A DNA stretch of 11,881 nucleotides from contig CAZSDZ010000068.1 in assembly GCA_964605795.1 (NCBI GenBank), positions 1 through 11,881 on the forward strand, in the 5' to 3' direction. A model generated the notes under the pieces. The model worked only from the letters and a program-made list of their open reading frames with translations, searched no databases and had not been told where the DNA came from. Shown here piece after piece: positions 6,596 to 11,881 of the stretch. Source of the stretch: JAFGOM01 sp964605795 (GTDB taxonomy: Archaea; Halobacteriota; Methanomicrobia; Methanomicrobiales; Methanospirillaceae). Numbering within the stretch: the first letter of the stretch is position 1; each line of letters begins with the position of its first letter. Both the position numbers and the translations under genes were made by a program.

Positions 6596-7360
6596 TTAAA
6601 CGAGTCTGCCCTGTTCACCCGTATCGAGATATACTCCGATTATCTCCCGGATCTCGTCTCCGGAAAAAACAGGCAGGTACTGATATAACAGTCGAATGGC
6701 TCCGTTTGGGGTGTGAAAGACGATCTCCCCTGATACGTTTTGCTTTGTCTGCAAAAGATCCTCTATCTCTTCTCCACTCTTTGCGATAACCTTCAAATCT
6801 TTGAGATTCATCCCGATTAACTCATCACTCGTATATCCTGACCTTCGGACCCATGCATCATTGGAATCGATGATTCGAAAATTCATATCAAGAACAAACA
6901 TCAAACAAGGGTTCTCCTGAAAGATAACCCGGTTCCGTTCCCGGACTATCCCCTGTAGTTCAAGTTCGTGTACGATCTCCCCTTCCTGTGAGATTCCTAC
7001 AAGGAGTGTGTCTGATAAGGTGATGGAGTCTGATACGAAGGTAAACAGAGCATCGGTTGCTATCCCGTCTGAGCGTATTATCTGCATGGATACGATGATC
7101 TCATCGCCTCCCTGTGCAAGACTCAATGCATGGGAGATGATCTCCTCCGGCTTTCTTCCATCCCGCTGATCAGGTGAGAATATCGTAGAAAAGGGGGTAT
7201 TGAGATATTTCTCCCGATCCTCTCCTCCCAGTATCCGAAGGGCAGATGGTGAGATCTCGGAAATTATTCCTTTCTTTAGAAGGATCAAGGGTGCCGGTGC
7301 AGCCTTTATCAGTACCGAGACATCAGTCTCTTGTATCTCTCTGGATATCTCTACTCCCAT
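6596..7360 (-). CDS. PAS-PAS domain protein without output domain
   Basis: This 254-residue protein has two PAS domains: the first about 12-110 (VSVLIKAAPAPLILLKKG, then ILGGEDREKYLNTPFSTIF) and the second about 142-250 (NRVIFQENPCLMFVLDMNF, then WVRRSGYTSDELIGMNLKDL, ending EIIGVYLDTGEQGRLV). The PAC-type end matches the common 'GVYxDITEQ' finish. There is no kinase, MCP or DNA-binding domain, so it may act as a stand-alone adaptor sensor, or it may be a truncated gene, since its last residues lie at the right copy of the 35-bp repeat (6610-6644). The ATG at 7360 is the only good start before an in-frame TAG upstream; GGGGATGA lies about 7 nt before it. The bound ligand is unknown; no heme- or flavin-specific residue is obvious. 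It is transcribed convergently with the virus-like insert. Confidence 0.75.
   Translation of the reverse strand: MGVEISREIQETDVSVLIKAAPAPLILLKKGIISEISPSALRILGGEDREKYLNTPFSTIFSPDQRDGRKPEEIISHALSLAQGGDEIIVSMQIIRSDGIATDALFTFVSDSITLSDTLLVGISQEGEIVHELELQGIVRERNRVIFQENPCLMFVLDMNFRIIDSNDAWVRRSGYTSDELIGMNLKDLKVIAKSGEEIEDLLQTKQNVSGEIVFHTPNGAIRLLYQYLPVFSGDEIREIIGVYLDTGEQGRLV
6610..6644. repeat. 35-bp direct repeat, right copy (3' end of PAS gene)
   Basis: This partner of 5109-5143 lies inside the last codons of the PAS gene, coding EIIGVYLDTGEQ on the minus strand. Because the reading frame is meaningful here, this is the copy with host function, and the left copy is probably derived from an allele or paralogue of the same gene. 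Placement at the 3' end of a gene is typical of integration sites. Confidence 0.85.
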
Positions 7361-7393
7361 TATATATTCATCCCCAAAAACCGGTTTAATCTA

Positions 7394-7996
7394 AAAAACG
7401 CAGTTCTTTCTCTCTGTTATCCTGAATGGATGGCCCTGTTCGTTCGGGTGTATTGATAGGCATCCCACTCTTTATCCGGTTAGAGTCTTTCTCTTTTAAT
7501 ACGTTAATCCTTATCTATGGGAATCCAAAAGGAAACATTAGATTCTTGTCTTCTCATTTGGCATATCCCTTCATTACCCGGTGCCCTCTGAATGAAGAGA
7601 AGTGACATCCTGGATAAAGGATAGAATTGGTATTATCTCCTCTTTCGCTATCCGGTACCTGCCAGGTATCCCGAATTTTCTGCACAAAACATCTTCTCTA
7701 CTGCCTCCAGTACCCTCTCATCATGCCTCCCTATTTTTGTTGCATTGGTGGCAGTGCATGGGTTCTTGTGATTCCCAGTGGTATGAGGTTTTATCTCATC
7801 GCTCTTCATTCCGTTGCAGAAGACACAAGAGCCCTTCCTGCTAATTTTCCGTATTTACTCTGAAAAAACCGATCAAAAATTCCGTTCCTTCTTTATTCAA
7901 TCACCTGTTTCTCCCAAGAATCCCCTGCACAAGCGGGAAGACGGGGTTTGAACAACTATGAAATACGATTGAGATGAATAATTTCAACGCAAATCC
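7394..7996. other. Long intergenic region with one coding relic
   Basis: This 600-bp stretch between the leftward PAS gene and the rightward CLC gene holds two overlapping plus-strand open frames (7602-7844, 7627-7863) whose translations are Ser/His/Cys-rich and look non-coding. The minus strand carries a more protein-like fragment at 7648-7854, described separately. No promoter for the CLC gene is obvious. Confidence 0.4.
7648..7854 (-). pseudogene. Unrecognised Cys-containing small frame, probable gene relic
   Basis: Read on the minus strand, this open stretch runs between a TAA at 7855-7857 and a TAG at 7648-7650. It contains SCVFCNGMKSDEIKPH, with a CxxC knuckle, then TGNHKNPCTATNATK, then RHDERVLEAVEKMF, which looks like an amphipathic helix. 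Composition and motif order are protein-like and unlike the plus-strand frames here. The only ATG (7809) lies after the CxxC pair and would give 53 residues, so a full gene would need a lost upstream start. It may be a zinc-ribbon-type fragment of a mobile-element or regulatory protein; I do not recognise the family. Confidence 0.3.
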
Positions 7997-9805
7997 ATGA
8001 TTTCATTGAGATCTGTTCTCGCCCCGTCCAAAAAGATCCTTATCATTGCGGTTATCGTTGGCATTATCTCTGGTTTTGGGTCTCTGCTCTTTTTCCTGGG
8101 TCTTAAATGGGGATCAGCACTTTTCATGGGGCACTTCCTGCAGTATACCTACCCCGAGGAAGGACAGACGATATCAGAGATCAGCCTGTGGTCCGAGCCC
8201 CAGTCTCTCTCTCTCCTTCTGCCAGTTCTCATTATTGGGAGTCTGCTGACCGGTATCCTGATAACCCGGTTTGCTCCTGAAGCTGAAGGTCATGGAACCG
8301 ATGCGGCGATAAAGGCGTTTCATACGGATGGAAGGGTCAGGAAGAGAATTCCTCTCTTAAAAGCAGTCACGGCTATACTGACCATCTCTACCGGTGGCAG
8401 TGCAGGACGTGAGGGGCCGGCTGCCCAGATATCTGCCGGGTTTGCATCTGTCGTCTCAGATATACTCAGACTCACTCCCCGGGAACGGCGGATTGCACTT
8501 ACCACCGGTATCGGTTCGGGTATCGGGACTATCTTTAAAGCCCCTCTCGGAGGAGCGGTGCTTGCAGCTGAGATCTTATATACGCGGGATTTCGAGTCAG
8601 ACGCCATTATTCCGTCCTTCCTTGCCTCAGTTATCGGATATGCCATCTTCGGATATTTTGAAGGGTACTCTCCCATCTTTGCACTGGGCACGCTCTGGTG
8701 GAGTGTCGAGCAGATCCCGCTTTTCCTGGTACTGGGTGTGTTGTGTGCCGGGTTTGGAAACCTCTATATTTCTGTCTTTTACTGGACAAAAGAACAATTC
8801 ACTGCATTTTTTAACCGGTACAAACTCCCTATGTTCTTAAAACCGGTACTGGGAGCGGTGATGATTGGTATCATGGTAATCGCCCTCTCTCTGGTATCAG
8901 AAGAAGGAGAGATGCTTGGCCTTGCCGGTATGGGAACCGGGTACGGGTATATCCAGCTCATGATGTACTCGATGGTTCCTCTCGCGGTGCTCATCCTGTT
9001 ACCGTTTGTAAAGATCATAACGACCTCCCTGACCCTGGGTTCCGGGGGAAGCGGAGGTGTTTTTGCACCCGGATTAACCATTGGTGCAGCGATTGGCGGA
9101 TCTCTCGGGATGATCCTGCATCTGTTCTACCCTCTGTATGTTCCCATAGAATCGGTTCCGGTCTTTGTCGTTGTCGGGATGATCTCGCTCTTTGGTGCGG
9201 TTGCAAACGCCCCGATAGCAGTCCTTATCATGGTAGTAGAGATGGTCGGAACGATCTCAATCCTTATTCCGGCGATGGCTGCGGTTGCGATATCACATCT
9301 CCTGACCGGTGAGATGAGTATCTTTCACGAACAGGTCCCGACAAAAGCACAGTCCGGGGCCCACCGCGGGGAGTACAACAGGGAGACACTGGAGCGGATC
9401 TGTGTCGCTGATGCCATGATCGCCAGAGACGACCTCCTGACGCTTTCTCCCGGAGACGAGATACGAACGGTGGTACAACTCATCCTCTCAACACAGCATA
9501 CCGGGTTTCCTGTTGTTATTGGGGATAGAATTGTCGGGATCATCACGAACCGGGATATCAGAACGATCCATAATGCAGAGGACTTCTGTATTCTGGTCAG
9601 GGAGGTAATGACCAGCAATCCGGTTGTCATCTATCCTGATGATACCCTTGAGCATGCACTTGCCCTGATGGTCGGACACCATTTTAACCACCTGCCGGTG
9701 GTAGAGCACGGATCCCGGAACCATCTTGCCGGGTTTATTACAAGGACCGATATCCTGCAGGCATATGCCAGGGAAAGCCACATGACTGCGTGTCTGAAAC
9801 CTTGA
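7997..9805 (+). CDS. CLC-family chloride channel/transporter with C-terminal CBS pair
   Basis: This complete 602-residue protein belongs to the CLC family of Cl- channels and Cl-/H+ exchangers, which are dimers in the cytoplasmic membrane. The hydrophobic core covers about 12-440. Seen motifs: EGHGTDAAIKAFH (98-109) at the first Cl- site, GGSAGREGP with gating Glu E139, FKAPLGGAVLAAEILY (180-195), LGSGGSGGVFAPG (347-359, the GxFxP loop), and NAPIAVLIMVVEM. Two CBS domains follow at about 467-524 and 533-592, usually an adenine-nucleotide sensor that adjusts gating. At the place of the internal proton glutamate of E. coli ClcA (E203) this protein has I193 after E192, and F443 (SIFHEQV) seems to stand where the Cl--coordinating Tyr (Y445) lies. 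That fits channel-like rather than strict 2:1 exchange behaviour, which is inference. No Shine-Dalgarno site is visible before the ATG. It appears monocistronic. Confidence 0.9.
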   Translation: MISLRSVLAPSKKILIIAVIVGIISGFGSLLFFLGLKWGSALFMGHFLQYTYPEEGQTISEISLWSEPQSLSLLLPVLIIGSLLTGILITRFAPEAEGHGTDAAIKAFHTDGRVRKRIPLLKAVTAILTISTGGSAGREGPAAQISAGFASVVSDILRLTPRERRIALTTGIGSGIGTIFKAPLGGAVLAAEILYTRDFESDAIIPSFLASVIGYAIFGYFEGYSPIFALGTLWWSVEQIPLFLVLGVLCAGFGNLYISVFYWTKEQFTAFFNRYKLPMFLKPVLGAVMIGIMVIALSLVSEEGEMLGLAGMGTGYGYIQLMMYSMVPLAVLILLPFVKIITTSLTLGSGGSGGVFAPGLTIGAAIGGSLGMILHLFYPLYVPIESVPVFVVVGMISLFGAVANAPIAVLIMVVEMVGTISILIPAMAAVAISHLLTGEMSIFHEQVPTKAQSGAHRGEYNRETLERICVADAMIARDDLLTLSPGDEIRTVVQLILSTQHTGFPVVIGDRIVGIITNRDIRTIHNAEDFCILVREVMTSNPVVIYPDDTLEHALALMVGHHFNHLPVVEHGSRNHLAGFITRTDILQAYARESHMTACLKP

Positions 9806-9826
9806 GAATTCGAAAGGAAAAGGTGA

Positions 9827-9838
9827 GTCTTTTTTTTC
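9827..9838 (+). terminator. T-run terminator after the CLC gene
   Basis: Eight consecutive T residues (9830-9837) lie 25 bp past the CLC stop with no strong hairpin. Archaeal RNA polymerase commonly stops at such oligo-T tracts, and position fits the end of this gene. Confidence 0.5.
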
Positions 9839-9920
9839 AATCCAGTTTCTCTATCGTGTATTCTCTGTGATGATACCGGCAAATCTCTTATTCACGCAAA
9901 GACAATAATAAACAGTGAGT

Positions 9921-10383
9921 ATGATTATCATGCCTGATAAAATACAGAACAGGAAATCCGTTCAGGATCTCAGTTCAGTTGCTATTTCAGGTTCTCTTCT
10001 CCAGTCAGTCAGGTCATTGCTCTCAAAACTTTGTTTCCATTCAGACATCGAAGCAATCTATCTCTACGGCTCATATGCCCGGTCTGAACAGAAGCCCTAT
10101 TCAGATCTCGATATTACCGTAATAACTAAATCTCAGAACCATCCCGGGACTTAACGGCATATCGGTTCTTTTGCCTCTAAAAAAAAATCGACATACAGGT
10201 TTTTTCTGATCTTCCCCTTTCTGCCCGTATACAGGTTATTTCAGAGGGTATTCCCCTCTTTATCAGGAATCCTGATTTTATCAGGGAATTAAGTCATGCA
10301 GTTGTAATTTCCTATATGGATCTCGAACCGATGAGAAACCGATGGAAAAACGTATTCTTCGGGCACCCCATGAAATCATCTGA
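9921..10383 (+). pseudogene. MNT-type nucleotidyltransferase antitoxin (MntA-like), broken by a stop and frameshifts
   Basis: In HEPN/MNT modules this protein silences its HEPN partner by transferring AMP to a tyrosine. The N-terminal part is intact and has the catalytic GSX10DXD motif exactly: YLYGSYARSEQKPYSDLDI. A TAA (10152-10154) then ends the frame at PGT. In the same frame HIGSFASKKK follows, and after the A9 run (10179-10187) the protein continues one frame over as KIDIQVFSDLPLSARIQVIS, GIPLFIRNPDF and SYMDLEPMRNRWK. After the A5 run (10346-10350) a further one-base change would give KRILRAPHEII and a stop at 10381-10383, overlapping the HEPN start as usual for this pair. So the gene shows one nonsense change and two single-A losses. 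A GTG at 9915 or ATG at 9930 are other possible starts. It is probably non-functional, unless these are sequencing errors. Confidence 0.7.
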
Positions 10384-10754
10384 CCGTATCATTACAATAT
10401 GTGCTGATCTCAACCGGTATCCCAAATGATCATGATATCGTCAGATTTCATGCCCTGTCAATGGTTCTGTTTACCACTTTAAATCTCTGTTTTGAGTTGG
10501 GAGAAGAGGTTATCTCATTTTTACCTACCAAGATCCCCCAGTCATACCGTGACATCTTCCGGATATTATATCGTGAACAGATAATTGATGAACCGGTTAT
10601 GCATACGATGTCAGGCTTGGGTTTCTATCGGAACAGACTGGCTCATCAGTATGCTGGTCTTACTAGTGAAGATCTGGTAGCCATCGTTACGAACATCGAT
10701 ACCATCAGGATCTATATCAGAACGCTCATTGGGAAAAGTCAGGATATCGTGTGA
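10370..10754 (+). pseudogene. HEPN-domain toxin (HepT-like), frameshifted near its N-terminus
   Basis: HepT toxins are HEPN ribonucleases paired with MNT antitoxins. From ATG 10370 the frame reads MKSSDRIITICADLNRYP and then needs a one-base correction at CCC (10421-10423, one C too many) to continue as NDHDIVRFHALSMVLF and on to the stop at 10752-10754. The active-site and AMPylation motif RX4HXY is complete in FYRNRLAHQY, the arginine, histidine and tyrosine all being present. A GTG at 10401 could start a 117-residue form in the intact frame that skips only the first helix's beginning, so a shortened protein might still be made. The overlap with the antitoxin gene at 10370-10383 matches standard module architecture. 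The broken antitoxin next door makes a fully active toxin unlikely. Confidence 0.68.
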
Positions 10755-10818
10755 AATACGTTTCGGATTCTTTCCTCCCGATTAAAGAGGCTCTGAAATC
10801 CTTGCAACCCATGAGATA

Positions 10819-10837
10819 AAGGGAAGTCTGATCCCTT
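10819..10837 (+). terminator. Perfect inverted repeat after the HepT gene
   Basis: AAGGGA-AGTCTGA-TCCCTT gives a 6-bp stem with a 7-nt loop, 65 bp past the HepT stop. No T-run follows, so terminator function is uncertain. Confidence 0.25.
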
Positions 10838-10967
10838 ACTTTGGTAAATCCACCGTGGTGCATCACTTGCACCGGTCTGTCATTCCCGGTCTTTCGTAAA
10901 GGTTGCACCAATATGTATCAATCGTCATCAGTCAATCCCCTTGTAATTCCTCCTCTTATAAGCAATA

Positions 10968-11163
10968 ATGGCGTTTAGAAAAAATTATCCCTCAAAGAAG
11001 GTGACTCTCTGATATTAATTGAGAAAACAACTCAATTCGTCTTATCCCGGGGATAAACCGTTCTGATCTGTGGGGGATTGACACGCTACCTGAAGCAGGA
11101 TCAATACCTGCCGACATGAGAAGAGAGTGGGATAATGAGCCCGGAGAGAAAGGTATTCTTTGA
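10968..11163 (+). pseudogene. AbrB-type (VapB-like) antitoxin remnant with two frameshifts
   Basis: Fragments in two frames build one antitoxin-like protein. KKLSLKEGDSLILIEK and TTQFVLSRG (about 10979-11047) form a typical AbrB/SpoVT swapped-hairpin half, and INRSDLWGIDTLPEAGS then IPADMRREWDNE (to the stop at 11161-11163) look like a VapB tail that binds a PIN toxin. Joining them needs one more G at the G4 run (11047-11050). Joining the upstream MAFRK start (ATG 10968) needs one more A at the A6 run (10980-10985). The part before the FRKKL segment is shorter than in normal AbrB proteins, so an internal deletion is also likely. A TATA-like CTTATAAG sits at 10955-10962, too close to the ATG for normal use, which fits a rearranged 5' end. 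The stop overlaps the next reading frame, as in VapBC operons. Confidence 0.55.
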
Positions 11164-11377
11164 TACTTATGCATGTATCGTTTTTTTCAATCGCGAAGAA
11201 GGATCCGAGCGTATCAAAGCTATCCCGGATGAGACTTGAGATGAATCATGCGCCGGATTCGTTGCAGATATCCCGGTCCCGGAGAAGCAGGTTATCCTGA
11301 AACTTCTGCTATCAGTAAAGGGAGTCGCTTCGATTCGTTATCTTCTCGAGTACAACAAGAAACTCTTCCTTGAATAA
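11135..11377 (+). pseudogene. PIN-domain (VapC-like) toxin N-terminal fragment and following broken frame
   Basis: ATG 11135 opens a frame with ERKVFFDTYACIVFFNREEG and SERIKAI, like the first strand of VapC PIN ribonucleases, in which the Asp of FFDTYA is the first catalytic acidic residue. It overlaps the antitoxin remnant by 29 bp, as in VapBC operons. The frame meets TGA at 11237-11239 and then stays open, in the same frame, to TAA at 11375-11377, coding CAGFVADIPVPEKQ and VASIRYLLEYNKKLFLE. That second part does not look like the rest of a PIN domain (the DxD-type acidic residues are missing) and I do not recognise it. The total of about 80 codons is too short for VapC, so an internal deletion joining two genes is likely. 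No active toxin is expected. Confidence 0.45.
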
Positions 11378-11621
11378 TCCTCTTTTTAGGTGTTCTCCGG
11401 TTCCTGCCGTGATACCGGTCAGTATTAAGGGTCAGATAGCGATGGGGGAAGTTTCCGGGTGGTTATAAGTACCTTCCATTCTCATCAAAAAACGGGTATG
11501 AAACATAGTTACTGGCACAATAGATGAAAATAGAGTTTGTTCCGGTTCATTATAGATGGGCAGTCGGGGTTAGTATGGTTTTAGGGATATCTGTCAAAAA
11601 AAGAACCGGGAAATTGCGTTC
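11378..11621. other. Intergenic stretch with one tiny possible ORF
   Basis: No recognised gene lies here. A TATA-like GTTATAAGT (11462-11470) precedes ATGs at 11498 (9 codons) and 11524. The latter gives a 33-residue frame, 11524-11625, starting MKIEFVPVHYRW with a short hydrophobic part and a basic end. It is too short to call and may be a relic or chance. Confidence 0.3.
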
Positions 11622-11881
11622 CTAGGCACAATTGTGTCTTTCAACACGAATAAGAAATTGACCTGTTACGTAAATCATCTGCTTGCATCTACTATTTGAC
11701 ATCAAATGTACATATTGAATTTGGTCTGGATATTCACGATTATTTGTATCAGCCACAATCGTGTAAAGTACCGGGCCTGATGATTTCCTGAACAATTTTC
11801 CCAAACACAGGAAGGTCTGATTCATGTAAGGATTGGAATACGATTCCCTTGTTGAAGTGACTATAAAACAACTGTTAAAGA
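11622..11881 (-). CDS. Unrecognised protein, C-terminal part entering from the right edge (partial)
   Basis: The minus strand is open from the right edge to a TAG at 11622-11624, about 85 codons, with an internal ATG at 11825 that would give 67 residues. The sequence includes NQTFLCLGKLFRKSSGPVLY, then TIVADTNNREYPDQIQ and YVTGQFLIRV. It is AT-rich compared with the rest of the window. No family, membrane segment or active-site motif is recognised. It may be the end of a gene lying beyond the window, possibly of foreign origin, or only a chance open frame. Confidence 0.3.
   Translation of the reverse strand, partial: FNSCFIVTSTRESYSNPYMNQTFLCLGKLFRKSSGPVLYTIVADTNNREYPDQIQYVHLMSNSRCKQMIYVTGQFLIRVERHNCA

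Noticed and set aside
6442..6789. 115-codon plus-strand frame across the protease relic and PAS 3' end
   Set aside because: It is out of frame with the protease similarity and antisense to the PAS gene, with no motif of its own.
11162..11187. GATAC...GTATC hairpin followed by seven T residues, like an intrinsic terminator
   Set aside because: It lies inside the PIN-like reading frame and the T-run encodes Val-Phe-Phe of that fragment.
11627..11636. 10-bp palindrome CACAATTGTG as an operator
   Set aside because: There is no promoter or regulated gene around it, and one short palindrome of this kind is expected by chance.
1..11881. CRISPR array, tRNA or rRNA gene, complete insertion sequence
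   Set aside because: No regularly spaced repeats, cloverleaf-like sequence, rRNA signature or terminal-inverted-repeat transposase gene was seen on either strand.

Overview
The window looks like chromosome from a methanogenic archaeon, most likely one of the Methanomicrobiales (Methanospirillum-like). The grounds are a chemotaxis-type sensor with PAS domains, several TATA-box-like promoter elements, HEPN/MNT and AbrB/PIN toxin-antitoxin relics, an archaeal/bacterial-type CLC protein with CBS domains, and the codon style (frequent ATC, ATA, CGG, GGG). The genus is inference; no rRNA or tRNA is present to confirm it.

Layout. (1) 1-854, minus strand: the N-terminal part of a chemoreceptor-like protein with two tandem PAS domains, each carrying the same five-cysteine pattern; it runs off the left edge. 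(2) 1333-5084, plus strand: a compact four-gene surface-sugar operon (GT4 glycosyltransferase, LegB-like 4,6-dehydratase, sugar-1-phosphate nucleotidylyltransferase, 4-keto-6-deoxysugar reductase). Together these would activate a hexose phosphate, turn it into a 6-deoxy sugar nucleotide and transfer it to a glycan. (3) About 5109-6644: a short foreign insert that looks like a scrap of a head-tailed virus or provirus. It holds the end of a minor-head-type protein fused to an ADP-ribosyltransferase (ART) domain, a 70-residue partner gene, and the start of a prohead-protease-like gene broken by an in-frame TGA. A 35-bp direct repeat (34/35 identical) flanks it, and the right copy is the 3' end of the neighbouring PAS gene.

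(4) 6596-7360, minus strand: a PAS-PAS protein with no output domain. (5) 7361-7996: mostly non-coding, with one cysteine-containing coding relic. (6) 7997-9805: a complete CLC chloride channel/transporter with paired CBS domains. (7) 9921-11377: two decayed toxin-antitoxin modules in a row, a HEPN/MNT (HepT-MntA) pair and an AbrB-type antitoxin with a PIN-like toxin fragment. Nearly all of their frameshifts sit in homopolymer runs. (8) 11378-11881: low coding content, with an unrecognised minus-strand reading frame that enters from the right edge.

The most interesting part is the viral scrap: an archaeal virion-protein/ART fusion of the polymorphic-toxin style, next to a small candidate partner, captured between 35-bp repeats. 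All family assignments come from reading motifs by eye; no database search was run.
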